64,000 bases of DNA from Mycolicibacterium vinylchloridicum (lineage in GTDB: Bacteria; Actinomycetota; Actinomycetes; Mycobacteriales; Mycobacteriaceae): positions 248,001 through 312,000 of the forward strand of contig NZ_JACBJQ010000002.1 in the NCBI RefSeq assembly GCF_013404075.1. The letters run 5' to 3'. Positions 23,682-32,611 of the stretch are shown here, piece after piece. The stretch's first letter is position 1. Every line of letters begins with the position of its first letter. Below the pieces are notes generated by a model, which had not been told where the DNA came from, made no database searches, and worked only from the letters and a program-made list of their open reading frames with translations. Both the position numbers and the translations under genes were made by a program.

Positions 23682-25610
23682 GTGAGCACAGACTTCGCAG
23701 TGCCGGTGCACTCGGCGGCGAGTAAAGCCCGAACCGGGGTGATCGTCGGTGCCCTCGGAGTGGTGTTCGGCGATATCGGTACCAGCCCGATCTACACCGT
23801 CCAGACCCTGTTCAACCCCGGCGACCCGCACCCCGTGCCGATCAGTCGCGCCAACGTCTACGGGGTGGTGTCGCTGATCTTCTGGTCGGTGATGATCATC
23901 GTCACGCTGACCTACGTCACGCTGGTCATGCGCGCCGACAACGAGGGTGAGGGCGGCGTCATGGCCCTCATCACCCTGGTGCGCCGGCTGGGCCGCCGGT
24001 CCAGCCCGCGCGTCATCAGCGCCCTATCGGCGCTCGGAATCCTGGGTGCTGCACTATTTTTCGGTGACAGTATGATCACACCCGCCATCTCGGTGCTCTC
24101 GGCGGTGGAAGGCCTGAAAGTCGTCGACCCCTCGCTGTCGGAACTGGTGGTGCCGATCACGGCCGTCATCATCGTCGGCCTGTTCGCCGTGCAGCGCCGC
24201 GGGACCGCCGCGGTCGGGAAATTCTTCGGCCCGGTGATGATCGTCTGGTTCGTGGTGATCGGCGCCTGCGGAGTGCGCGGCATCATCGGCCACCCGCAGA
24301 TCCTCAAGGCGCTGTCCCCGACGTACGCACTGGAATTCATCTTCAGCCACTTCCACATCGCATTCTTCGCGCTTGCCGCCGTCGTCCTGTCGGTCACCGG
24401 CGCCGAGGCCCTTTACGCCGACATGGGCCACTTCGGCCGCAAGGCGATCACCTGGGGATGGCTCGGCCTGGTACTGCCCGCGCTGGTGCTCAATTACCTC
24501 GGTCAGGGCGCCCTGCTGCTCGGCAACCAGAGCGTGGTGAACGCCCCGTTCTTCCTGCTGGTGCCGGCCGGCTGGGAACTGCCGATGGCAATCCTGGCCA
24601 TGGCGGCGACGGTGATCGCCTCCCAGGCGGTCATCACGGGCGCCTACTCGGTGGCCTCGCAGGCAGCCCAACTCGGATACCTGCCCCGGCTGCGGATCGC
24701 GCACACCTCGGCATCGTCGATCGGCCAGATCTATGTGCCCTGGATCAACGGCATGCTGATGGTGGCCGTACTGATCCTGGTGTTCGCCTTCCGCAGTTCG
24801 GCGGCGCTGGGTTACGCCTACGGAATGGCGGTCACCGGCACGATCACGATCACCACCCTGCTGTTCCTGTACATCGCGCACACCCGCTGGCGCTGGCCGT
24901 TGTGGATGGTGATCATCGGCGGGGGAGCGCTGCTGACCGTGGATCTGATGTTCCTGGCCGCCAACCTGACCAAGCTCGTCCACGGGGCGTGGCTGCCGCT
25001 GCTGATCGGGCTGGTGACCTTCACGGTGCTGATCACCTGGCAGCGGGGCAGCGCGGTCGTGTCCGCGGCGCGCAACAAGGCCGAGGGGCCACTACTGCCC
25101 TTCATCGAGGAGATCAACACCCACAAACCGCCGTATCCCCGCGTCCCCGGGACGGCGATTTTCCTCAACCGGGAGAACGAGACGGCACCGTTGTCGATGC
25201 GGGCCAATGTCGACCATAACCACGTCGTGCATGAGCGGGTGCTCATCCTGTCGATCGTCGTGCCACCGCTGCCGCGCGTGCCCGACGAGGAACGCATCAC
25301 CGTCGACGATCTCGGCGACCCCGATGACGGCATCTACTATGTGGCAGCCCAATTCGGTTATATGGAGCGCCCGGATGTTCCGGCCGCACTGCGGATGGTG
25401 GACCCGGAGCGGATCGGCGGCCCGGTCGACTGCGCCAACCTGTCGTACTTCCTGTCCAAGATCGAGTTGATTCCGGGGGACCAACCGACGATGGCGCCGT
25501 GGCGCAAGCGGATCTTCATCGCGACGTCGTTCATGGCTGCCGACTCAGTCGGGTATTTCGGGCTACCGGGTGACCAGACGATCCTGATCGGATCGCGAAT
25601 CCAGGTCTAA
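23682..25610 (+). CDS. kup: Kup potassium uptake transporter
   Basis: The GTG start follows AAAAGGA. The 642-residue protein has the Kup signature 'GVVFGDIGTSPIYTVQTLF' in the first membrane segment, about 12 membrane helices in the first ~430 residues ('ALGILGAALFFGDSMITPAI' and others), and a cytosolic C-terminal domain. Kup is a K+/H+ symporter important at low pH or low potassium. The upstream region was checked for a c-di-AMP riboswitch; none is seen, and 98 bp is too short for one plus a promoter. Confidence 0.96.
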   Translation: MSTDFAVPVHSAASKARTGVIVGALGVVFGDIGTSPIYTVQTLFNPGDPHPVPISRANVYGVVSLIFWSVMIIVTLTYVTLVMRADNEGEGGVMALITLVRRLGRRSSPRVISALSALGILGAALFFGDSMITPAISVLSAVEGLKVVDPSLSELVVPITAVIIVGLFAVQRRGTAAVGKFFGPVMIVWFVVIGACGVRGIIGHPQILKALSPTYALEFIFSHFHIAFFALAAVVLSVTGAEALYADMGHFGRKAITWGWLGLVLPALVLNYLGQGALLLGNQSVVNAPFFLLVPAGWELPMAILAMAATVIASQAVITGAYSVASQAAQLGYLPRLRIAHTSASSIGQIYVPWINGMLMVAVLILVFAFRSSAALGYAYGMAVTGTITITTLLFLYIAHTRWRWPLWMVIIGGGALLTVDLMFLAANLTKLVHGAWLPLLIGLVTFTVLITWQRGSAVVSAARNKAEGPLLPFIEEINTHKPPYPRVPGTAIFLNRENETAPLSMRANVDHNHVVHERVLILSIVVPPLPRVPDEERITVDDLGDPDDGIYYVAAQFGYMERPDVPAALRMVDPERIGGPVDCANLSYFLSKIELIPGDQPTMAPWRKRIFIATSFMAADSVGYFGLPGDQTILIGSRIQV

Positions 25611-25619
25611 GGTGAGGCC

Positions 25620-26828
25620 ATGACCGACTCCACGACATGTGCGATCGTCGGCGGCGGCCCCGCCGGCATGGTGCTCGGATTGCTATTGGCCAGAGCCGGT
25701 GTCGAGGTCACGGTGCTGGAGAAGCACGGTGACTTCCTGCGTGATTTCCGCGGTGACACAGTGCATCCCACGACGCTGCGACTGCTCGACGAACTCGGTT
25801 TGGGCCAGCGGTTCGCGATGTTGTCGCACAGCAAGGTCGATCACGCGGAATTCCCCATCGACGGGCACCAGGTGACGATGGTCGACTTCCGCCGGTTGCG
25901 CACGCCGCATCCGTATGTGGCGATGGTGCCGCAGTGGGATCTGCTGAACCTGCTCGCCGAGGCGGGCCAGGCCGAGCCGACGTACAGCCTACGGATGTGT
26001 CACGAGGTGACCGGGCTGCTGCGCAGCGGCGGGCGGGTGTGCGGCGTGCGGTACACCTCCCCGGACGGGGACGGCGAGCTGCGGGCGGACCTCACGGTGG
26101 CGTGTGACGGACGGTCGTCCATCGTGCGGCAGAGCGCCGGTCTGACCGCGCGGGAATTCCCGGTGCCGTTCGATGTGTGGTGGTTCCGGCTCCCGCGCGA
26201 AGCCGACGGCCAGTACACGCTGATTCCGCGGACCGGCCCGGGCCGGATGCTGATCATGATTCCGAGGGAAGGTTACTTCCAGATCGGCTACCTGATTCCG
26301 AAGGGCACCGATCAACAGCTTCGGGCGCGCGGCCTCGATGCCCTCAAAGCCGAACTCGCCGAACTGATTCCGGAAGCCGATACCGACAGCCTCACCTCAC
26401 TCGACGACGTGAAATTCCTCGACGTGCGGCTGAACCGGCTGGAACGTTGGCACTCCGACGGCCTGTTGTGCATCGGCGACGCCGCGCACGCCATGTCCCC
26501 GGTCGGCGGCGTCGGCATCAACGTCGCCGTCCAGGATGCCGTGGGCGCCGCGACGCTGTTGGCCGGCCCGCTGCGCCGCGGCCTCGTCTCCGATCGCGAC
26601 CTGGCAGCAGTGCGCAGGCGCCGACTGCCCCCAGCCGCGATCACCCAGGCGATGCAGCGGGTGCTGCACCGTCAGCTGGTGGCGCCGATCCTGCGCGGGG
26701 AGATCGCGAATCCGCCGGCAGCGGCAACGAAGTTGATCCAGCGATGGCCGGTGCTCTCGGTGATTCCGGCCTATCTGGTCGGGGTGGGCGTGCGGCCAGA
26801 GCACGCGCCGGACTTCGCCCGGCGCTAG
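25620..26828 (+). CDS. FAD-dependent monooxygenase (PHBH-like)
   Basis: A 402-residue group A flavoprotein monooxygenase. The dinucleotide-binding motif 'CAIVGGGPAGMVLGLLLARAG' is at the N-terminus (residues ~7-27), the 'LTVACDGRSSIVRQ' (DG motif) is central, and 'GLLCIGDAAHAMSPVGGVGI' is the second FAD-binding motif. Such enzymes hydroxylate aromatic or polyketide substrates with NAD(P)H and O2; related mycobacterial proteins are poorly characterised. It starts 9 bases after kup, so it may be co-transcribed, although a TAAGGT element 6 bases before the ATG could give its own leaderless start. Confidence 0.9.
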   Translation: MTDSTTCAIVGGGPAGMVLGLLLARAGVEVTVLEKHGDFLRDFRGDTVHPTTLRLLDELGLGQRFAMLSHSKVDHAEFPIDGHQVTMVDFRRLRTPHPYVAMVPQWDLLNLLAEAGQAEPTYSLRMCHEVTGLLRSGGRVCGVRYTSPDGDGELRADLTVACDGRSSIVRQSAGLTAREFPVPFDVWWFRLPREADGQYTLIPRTGPGRMLIMIPREGYFQIGYLIPKGTDQQLRARGLDALKAELAELIPEADTDSLTSLDDVKFLDVRLNRLERWHSDGLLCIGDAAHAMSPVGGVGINVAVQDAVGAATLLAGPLRRGLVSDRDLAAVRRRRLPPAAITQAMQRVLHRQLVAPILRGEIANPPAAATKLIQRWPVLSVIPAYLVGVGVRPEHAPDFARR

Positions 26829-26901
26829 CCCGAATTCGCCGAGCGTGCGGTTTCGTACGCGACACGCCGTCGGCGGCGTACCAGGGCGCACACTCGACGG
26901 T

Positions 26902-27957
26902 CTACAGTCGCTCCTCGAGCAGCTCCACCGCGCCGAGGTCTTCGACCGCCGTCGTCGTGAGAATCATTGCCGCGCGCGCGATCTCGATCGGCTGCCATTG
27001 CGATCCCACCGCTGCGGTCGAGACCGCCGCGATCCAGGAGTACACCGAGAACAACCGGTACTGATCGGCGGCCGTGCGCTCGTCGAGTGCGCACCCACGC
27101 TCGGCCAGTGCGGATCGGTAGCGCGACAGGAGGGCGTCCTGCTCGGCTCGGCGGACCTCGGTGGGCAGCGAATTGCACAGGAAGTACGCGACATCCCGCA
27201 TCCCGGGTCCACGGCCGACGACCGCCCAGTCGTAGAAGCCGGTGCGTCCGTCGTCGACGAACAGGTTGCCGCTGTGGGTGTCACCGTGAATCAGCGTCAG
27301 CTCGCCTTCGCCGAACAGCCCGACGATGTCGCCCGACCGCTCGATGTACAGCTGCGCCAGGCGCCGGAATGCCGGCCCCATCTCGTCGCCGAACTGGTCG
27401 AGCGCCAGCCGGATGAAGTGTGTGCGCCGCGCGGCGGTCTTGGGGTCGTCGGGCTTGCGCCGCATACCTTCCGGTGTTGCCAGCCAAGGGATCTCGCGGC
27501 CCCGGTACGTCGCGTGCAGGACGGCCATCTCGGTCATCGCTGACCGGGCGACATCGAGGATGCCGTCGTCGTCCGGACTGGGAAACCGGCACCCGGCTGC
27601 TTCGAGGTCTTCGAGCACCATGACGAACGAGCCGTCATCCCCGTCGTAGGCGGCGTGCCAGACCCGTGGAATCCGCACCGGCAGTTCACTTCCGAGGTTG
27701 GCGTACAGACGTGCCTCGGCCACACCGAGCCCGACCTGGCGCAGGAAGGTCCGTTGCTCGGGGGCGAAGGGCTGCAGTTTGACGAACAGTGTCTGGGGCA
27801 GGGCGTCGCTCTGCAGCCGTACGCGGGCTCGGCCGGTGGTGCCGGAATGGGCGTCGAGTACGTCGACCGCGGCCACCGATTCACCGAGCGCCCGGCTGAA
27901 CCACGACGCCGTCAGATCGCCGACGTCGGCGGGGATGGTCAGGGCACCGGTGCTCAT
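26902..27957 (-). CDS. APH-fold phosphotransferase (aminoglycoside phosphotransferase family)
   Basis: The 351-residue protein carries the kinase-like catalytic loop 'LIHGDTHSGNLFVDD' (H-G-D-x4-N) and the metal-binding 'FYDWAVVGRGPGMRDVAYFL' downstream, so the APH active site is intact. An N-lobe Lys is in 'QTLFVKLQPF'. In mycobacteria such proteins occur next to acyl-CoA and hydroxyacid catabolism genes and probably phosphorylate a small hydroxylated substrate rather than an antibiotic (inference). A long inverted repeat (27984-28015) separates it from the upstream TetR gene on the same strand. Confidence 0.85.
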   Translation of the reverse strand: MSTGALTIPADVGDLTASWFSRALGESVAAVDVLDAHSGTTGRARVRLQSDALPQTLFVKLQPFAPEQRTFLRQVGLGVAEARLYANLGSELPVRIPRVWHAAYDGDDGSFVMVLEDLEAAGCRFPSPDDDGILDVARSAMTEMAVLHATYRGREIPWLATPEGMRRKPDDPKTAARRTHFIRLALDQFGDEMGPAFRRLAQLYIERSGDIVGLFGEGELTLIHGDTHSGNLFVDDGRTGFYDWAVVGRGPGMRDVAYFLCNSLPTEVRRAEQDALLSRYRSALAERGCALDERTAADQYRLFSVYSWIAAVSTAAVGSQWQPIEIARAAMILTTTAVEDLGAVELLEERL

Positions 27958-27983
27958 CGGGAGAAAGTTAGCGCATCGAACAC

Positions 27984-28015
27984 AGATCGGACAATCCCCG
28001 ACTATTGTCCGATCT
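27984..28015. promoter_or_regulatory. Perfect 12-bp-arm inverted repeat between TetR and APH genes
   Basis: AGATCGGACAAT (27984-27995) and ATTGTCCGATCT (28004-28015) are exact reverse complements around an 8-base spacer. It includes part of the TetR stop codon (TAG at 28016-28014) and lies 27 bases upstream of the phosphotransferase ATG. It could be a TetR operator for the phosphotransferase gene or a hairpin that limits read-through; no T-run follows. Confidence 0.6.
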
Positions 28016-28625
28016 ATGGCACGAGGGCGCGGAGCAGGTACTGCTCGACGAAGCGGCGTTTGGCGTCCGCCGGCCGGTGCCGCCAGGTGGGCGCGACCAG
28101 GAACAACGCCGTCGTGTGCAGCCAGCGGGCGGTCTCTCGCGGGTCCAGGTCGGCATGCAGCTGTCCATCGCCCTGCCAGCGCTCGAACAGCGGGCCGTAG
28201 TGCCGCAGGATCACATCCACGATCTGCTCGGAGCCGATCTCGAGCGCGGTCGTCAGCGCCGTGCTCTCCCCGGACATCAACGCCTCGTTCAGTGGATCGC
28301 CGACCACCGATTGGACCGGAGCCAGCACCAGTTCCTGAAGCGACGCTGTGGCGTCCTCGGGTCGTTGCAGCGCGCCGACATGGTCGGCCAGCGCGCTGTC
28401 GATCCGCTGGAGCAGTAGCGCCAGCAGGAGGTCGTCGCGCGACGCGAAGTAGCGGTACACCGTGGAGCGGACCACCCCGGCCTCTTCAGCGACCTCGGCC
28501 ATCCGGATCTGAGTGTTGCCACGGCGCACGATGCAGCGGCTCGCGGATTCGAGCAAGCGCTGCCGGGCCTCGCCGTCATCGAGCAGCGCCCGGTCGCCGC
28601 CCCACCGACGAGTCATTGTCCCCAT
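28014..28625 (-). CDS. TetR-family transcriptional regulator
   Basis: A 203-residue TetR protein with HTH segments 'RLLESASRCIVRRGNTQIRM' and 'EVAEEAGVVRSTVYRYFASR' (residues ~20-60). The ATG at 28625 is used; a second ATG lies at 28616. It is divergent from the 28665 operon (40 bp apart) and upstream of the 26902 phosphotransferase gene on its own strand, so it may control both. A 32-bp palindrome lies at its 3' end, none in the divergent promoter. Confidence 0.9.
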   Translation of the reverse strand: MGTMTRRWGGDRALLDDGEARQRLLESASRCIVRRGNTQIRMAEVAEEAGVVRSTVYRYFASRDDLLLALLLQRIDSALADHVGALQRPEDATASLQELVLAPVQSVVGDPLNEALMSGESTALTTALEIGSEQIVDVILRHYGPLFERWQGDGQLHADLDPRETARWLHTTALFLVAPTWRHRPADAKRRFVEQYLLRALVP

Positions 28626-28664
28626 CCGGCAGATGGTACGGCCCAGCGCAAGGAAGGTAAATCA

Positions 28665-29825
28665 GTGTCAATCAAGGACATCGGCCCGCTGTTGGGCGCC
28701 GACGAGGGACTCAATCACCAGATCGTCGACACGTTCGCGACGCTGTCGCAGGCGGACCTGGCCTGGACCGAGAAGATCTGGGCGTCGATCGCCCGCACCG
28801 ATGGTTCACTTCAGCTGGACTTCGGGCTCGGCAAGTACCAGAACCGCGGCATCATCGACGGATTCGCCGGAGTCTCCCGTGGGCGCGAACAATGGACGGT
28901 GCGGGGTAGCCGCGAATTGCGATCCGCTCCAGAAGCACTCGGTGTGGGCCCGATTCACCTCGAAATCGTCGAACCGTTGCGCCAGATGCGGTTTCGGCTC
29001 GAACCCAACGACGTGCAACCGATCTCGTTCGATGTCGTGCTCTCCGGCGTGACGCCGCCGTTCTTCGAGGAACGCAACCTGGTGCGCAACCGGAACACCG
29101 GCCGCGTGGACGTCGACGTCATCCGCTACCACCAGGGCGGGTGGGCGACGGGCACCGTCACCGTCGACGGGGTGACCCACGAGATCCGGCCCGACGAATG
29201 GTTCGGCATGCGTGACCACTCATGGGGCGTCCGGCAGGCAATCGGCTCACCGTCGGACGACCTTATCCCGTCGCCCAAGCCACCCGCCGGCGTCCGGGGC
29301 GGGATGAAGTGGTCGCCGGCGTTCTTCCAACGGCCGGACGGAACCTACTACGAGACGGCAATTTTCATCGTCGAAGGTCCGTGGGAGTACAGCTCCGCCT
29401 ACCTCAACGACGCCGACGGCACCCAGGCCCGAGTTCGCCGGGTGGTCCCGAAGATCAACTACGACACCAGAACGCGCTTCGTCACGGGTGGCGAACTGTT
29501 GATGACGATGGAATCCGGTGCGGAGCGTGTCATCGAAGTCGAGGCGCTCGGCGAGTCGGGGTTCTTCCTCAAGACCGGAGGATACGGCCCCTGGAAGGAC
29601 CACAAGCACGGCTCGTGGAAGGGGCCGATGCACGTGGACGGTGAATACATCGCGGACTGCTGGTCCGACGAGAATCTGCGCCTGCTGGGCCAATTCCGCG
29701 ACACTCCGATCCGGGTTCGCGACGGCGATGCCGTCGGCTACGGAATCATGGAGAGCCTTATCGGCGGGGTGTGGCCAGAGTTGGGCCTGACCGCCGAATC
29801 CGATCACAAGGTCTCCTACAACTGA
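28665..29825 (+). CDS. Conserved hypothetical protein, lipocalin/CrtC-AttH-like (tentative)
   Basis: The GTG start follows GGAAGG. The 386-residue product has no signal peptide and is dominated by predicted beta-strands. 'EWFGMRDHSWGVRQ' (residues ~182-196) resembles the D-x-S-W-G-x-R motif of CrtC/AttH-type lipocalin-like proteins, some of which are hydratases. Similar proteins are common in mycobacterial catabolic clusters but lack a known activity. It is coupled to the next phosphotransferase gene by TGATG overlap and divergent from a TetR gene, so the pair is probably inducible. The family call is tentative. Confidence 0.6.
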   Translation: MSIKDIGPLLGADEGLNHQIVDTFATLSQADLAWTEKIWASIARTDGSLQLDFGLGKYQNRGIIDGFAGVSRGREQWTVRGSRELRSAPEALGVGPIHLEIVEPLRQMRFRLEPNDVQPISFDVVLSGVTPPFFEERNLVRNRNTGRVDVDVIRYHQGGWATGTVTVDGVTHEIRPDEWFGMRDHSWGVRQAIGSPSDDLIPSPKPPAGVRGGMKWSPAFFQRPDGTYYETAIFIVEGPWEYSSAYLNDADGTQARVRRVVPKINYDTRTRFVTGGELLMTMESGAERVIEVEALGESGFFLKTGGYGPWKDHKHGSWKGPMHVDGEYIADCWSDENLRLLGQFRDTPIRVRDGDAVGYGIMESLIGGVWPELGLTAESDHKVSYN

Positions 29826-30865
29826 TGACGAGCGCGATCCCCGACCTGGCCGAGCGGCTGACGTCGTGGCTGTGCACCCAGATCCCCGGCGACGTTCGTG
29901 TCGAGGGACTCGACCGCGTCGACTTCGGCCACTCGGCCGAGATGCTGACCTTCACGATCGTGGCCGCCGAAACCACCGACGTGGTGCTGCGGCTGCGGCC
30001 GCGACCGCCGGCGCTGCTGGAACCGTACGATCTGCCGCGCCAGTTCCGGATTTTGTCGGCGCTGTCCGGCACCGCGGTTCGCGCACCGAAGGTGTTGTGG
30101 CTGGAGGACTCCGGCGACGTACTCGGCCGTCCCTTCCTCGTCATGGGACGGGTGCCCGGCGATGTCTACGAGATGCAGGCGCCCGAGCGCGTCACCGACG
30201 CCGGGATCCGAAGGATGTGCGAAGGCATGGCCGAGCAGCTCGCCGCGGTGCACACCGTCGACCTGGCGGCCGCCGGGCTGGAGTGGCTGGGCGACGGGTG
30301 CGATCATCTCGACCGCGAGATCGCGCACTGGGCCGACGAGATGCACCGGGTGCAGCGCGGTCCGCTACCCGCGCTGGAGCGCCTGCTCGCGGAGCTACGG
30401 GCCGGCAAGCCCGAGCAATATCCGACCGTCACGCTGGTGCACGGCGATGCGAAGCCTGGCAACTTCGCATTCGTCGGCGATGAGGTCAGCGCGCTGTTCG
30501 ACTGGGAACTCACCGATATCGGCGACCCCCTGACCGACGTCGGCTGGATGGAACTGCTGTGGATGCAGCCGGTCGGGATCACCAGCCACCCCGCGGCGAT
30601 CGGCATCGACGAATTCCTGGCGCATTACCAGGCCGCCAGCGGGATCATCCCGCGCAACCGGCCGTGGTATCGGGCGCTGAACGCCTTCAAGATGGCGGTG
30701 ATCTGCCTGATCGGGTCGATGCTCTACGACAGCGGGGCGAGCGACGACGAGCGGTTCGTGCTCAACGCGCACGGTATCTCGCCGCTCACCCAGCTCGGGC
30801 TGGCCGAGCTCGGTGTCACCGAGAAGCTCGACGACGGCCCGGTGCTGCCTAGCCGCCGAGCATGA
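29825..30865 (+). CDS. APH-fold phosphotransferase (ACAD10-like kinase family)
   Basis: ATG 29825 overlaps the preceding TGA by one base. The 346-residue protein has an intact catalytic loop 'LVHGDAKPGNFAFVG' and metal motif 'ALFDWELTDIGDPLTDVGWM', very like the kinase domains linked to ACAD10/ACAD11 that phosphorylate 4-hydroxyacyl-CoA. This makes hydroxyacyl phosphorylation the best guess, still inference. N-lobe sequence 'VVLRLRPRPPALLEPYDL' is typical. Its 3' end overlaps the convergent SDR gene by 17 bases. Confidence 0.88.
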   Translation: MTSAIPDLAERLTSWLCTQIPGDVRVEGLDRVDFGHSAEMLTFTIVAAETTDVVLRLRPRPPALLEPYDLPRQFRILSALSGTAVRAPKVLWLEDSGDVLGRPFLVMGRVPGDVYEMQAPERVTDAGIRRMCEGMAEQLAAVHTVDLAAAGLEWLGDGCDHLDREIAHWADEMHRVQRGPLPALERLLAELRAGKPEQYPTVTLVHGDAKPGNFAFVGDEVSALFDWELTDIGDPLTDVGWMELLWMQPVGITSHPAAIGIDEFLAHYQAASGIIPRNRPWYRALNAFKMAVICLIGSMLYDSGASDDERFVLNAHGISPLTQLGLAELGVTEKLDDGPVLPSRRA

Positions 30866-31601
30866 CCAGCCCGCCGTCCACGGCGAGCAGCTGACCGGTG
30901 ATGAAGTGCGAACCCTCACCGGCCAGGAAGACCAGCACCGGGCCGAGGTCGCGGTCGGGATCGCCGAGCGCGCCGCCCAGCGGGATGGTGGCCTTGATCT
31001 GCTGATCGATGAACGGCGCCGCGTCAGGGCCGAGGAATTCGCGCAACCGGTCCGCGCCCCGGGTCTGCATCGCCGGCGCCAGCGCATTGACCGTCACGTT
31101 GTCGGACGCCCAGGCCTTGGCCGCCGAGCGGGTCCAGGCCGCCACCGCACCCTTGGTCGCGGCGTATACCGCCGAGATCGGACTGCCCATCACCGCCTCG
31201 GCCGAACCGAAGTTGATGATGCGGCCACCCGATTGGAGCATCACCGCGTGCGCGGCCTGGTTGGTCAGGATCGTGGTCTTGATGTTGGTGGCGAGCAGGA
31301 AGTCGATGTCGTCGGCGCTGATGCTCCCGGGGACGCCCTGTTGCCAGAGCCCAGCCGCATTGACCAGCACGTCCACTCCGCCCATGGCCGCCACCGCGGT
31401 GTCGACCATCGCCTCGACCGAGGCCGCATCCCGGGCGTCGCACTGAACCCAGGTCGCCTCTGACTCGCCGGTCGGCTCGGTCTGGTGATAGGTGGCGACT
31501 ACCTGAGCGCCCGCACCGGACAGCGCCCGCACCGCTGCCGCGCCCAGACCGCTGGCAGCACCGGTGACCACTGCACGGCGCCCTTGCAGAGGGTGGCTCA
31601 T
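30849..31601 (-). CDS. Short-chain dehydrogenase/reductase (SDR)
   Basis: ATG 31601 gives a 250-residue classical SDR. The nucleotide motif is 'AVVTGAASGLGAAAVRAL' (T-G-x3-G-x-G), the 'LVNAAGLW' strand follows, and the catalytic set is Ser in 'INFGSAEAVMG' with 'YAATKGAVAAW' (Y-x3-K). The N-A-A-G pattern and 'YHQTEPTG' after strand 2 do not settle NAD or NADP use. It oxidises or reduces an alcohol/ketone of unknown identity. It follows the F420-oxidoreductase gene on the same strand after a 74-bp gap containing a palindrome. Confidence 0.9.
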   Translation of the reverse strand: MSHPLQGRRAVVTGAASGLGAAAVRALSGAGAQVVATYHQTEPTGESEATWVQCDARDAASVEAMVDTAVAAMGGVDVLVNAAGLWQQGVPGSISADDIDFLLATNIKTTILTNQAAHAVMLQSGGRIINFGSAEAVMGSPISAVYAATKGAVAAWTRSAAKAWASDNVTVNALAPAMQTRGADRLREFLGPDAAPFIDQQIKATIPLGGALGDPDRDLGPVLVFLAGEGSHFITGQLLAVDGGLVMLGG

Positions 31602-31640
31602 GACGGTCACGCTAAGGTGCCGGCCCACCACTGTCAACAG

Positions 31641-31652
31641 TCGAATATTCGA
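31641..31652. promoter_or_regulatory. 12-bp perfect palindrome upstream of SDR gene
   Basis: TCGAATATTCGA lies 40 bases upstream of the SDR ATG in an otherwise GC-rich gap. It could be an operator half of a TetR site or a promoter element. Short, so only weakly supported. Confidence 0.35.
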
Positions 31653-31675
31653 AAAGCATTGTGCGCGACGGGGGC

Positions 31676-32611
31676 TCAGAGCTGCGGCAGAACCTCGCCG
31701 GCGAGCAACTCCAACGACGCATCCGAGGCCCGGTCGTGGGTGAACAGCACCACCTGGCCGAAGCCCATCTCGCGCAGCTGACCGAGCCGATCGACGATCG
31801 CCTGCGGTGTACCGATCAGCCCACCGTCGTGCAGACCGAATCCGGGTCCGCCGAACCGCTTTTCGGCCAATCGCCGGACGTCGGCAAGGGCGGCTTCGTC
31901 AGCAGCGATCGCCAGCACGGCCTCCACCGACATCACGATGGTCGCCGGGTCACGTCCGATGTCCTCGCAGAGCGCGCGCAGCACCGCCAGCTTGTGCTCC
32001 ATCTCGCCGAGCGCGTAGGTGGGCACGTTCCACACGTCGGCGTACCGGGCCACCAACGGCAGCGTGTACTTCTCCCCGGAACCGCCGACCACGAGCGGCG
32101 GTCGCGGTTGTTGCGCGGGCCCCGGCCGAATGGGCATGTCGCGGATCGTGTAATGCTTTCCGGCGAAGTCGATCCGTTGCTCGGCGAACGCCTGGGTCAG
32201 GATCTGAAGCGTTTCCCGTAGCCGCTCCGACCGCTCCGCGAACGAGCCCCAGTCCAATCCGAGCCGCTGGTGCTCGTCCTCGATCGAGCCGCTGCCGATG
32301 CCCAACTCCAGCCGGCCGCCGCTGATCTGATCCAGCGTCGTCGCCATCTTGGCCAGCACGGCCGGGTGCCGGAACTGGTTGCACAACACCATATGTCCGA
32401 CGCGCAGCCGGTCGGTCCTGCTGAGCACGGCAGTAGCCAGCGTCCACGCTTCCAGCGAGTCGATGCCCGGGACGCCGGGACCGTACATGTGGTCGTAGAG
32501 CCACAACGAACCGATGCCGAGTTCCTCGCATCGCTGCGCGCGGTGCAGCACCTCGGCGAAGCTGAAGCCCATCTGCGGGACGTAGATCCCGATGTCGAGG
32601 GGAACGGTCAC
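31676..32611 (-). CDS. LLM-class F420-dependent oxidoreductase
   Basis: A 311-residue luciferase-like TIM-barrel protein. Typical segments are 'LDIGIYVPQMGFSFAEVLHR', 'LRVGHMVLCNQFRHPAVLAK' and 'QISGGRLELGIGSG', which place it with the mycobacterial F420-using oxidoreductases (FMN use cannot be excluded). These enzymes transfer hydride to or from alcohols and unsaturated compounds. The start ATG overlaps the stop of the upstream TetR gene (ATGA, 32608-32611), so regulator and enzyme are made together. Confidence 0.88.
   Translation of the reverse strand: MTVPLDIGIYVPQMGFSFAEVLHRAQRCEELGIGSLWLYDHMYGPGVPGIDSLEAWTLATAVLSRTDRLRVGHMVLCNQFRHPAVLAKMATTLDQISGGRLELGIGSGSIEDEHQRLGLDWGSFAERSERLRETLQILTQAFAEQRIDFAGKHYTIRDMPIRPGPAQQPRPPLVVGGSGEKYTLPLVARYADVWNVPTYALGEMEHKLAVLRALCEDIGRDPATIVMSVEAVLAIAADEAALADVRRLAEKRFGGPGFGLHDGGLIGTPQAIVDRLGQLREMGFGQVVLFTHDRASDASLELLAGEVLPQL

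Noticed and set aside
26829..26901. Terminator hairpin between convergent genes
   Set aside because: Only 5-bp arms (GCGTG/CACGC) with a long mismatched interior are present; too weak to call.
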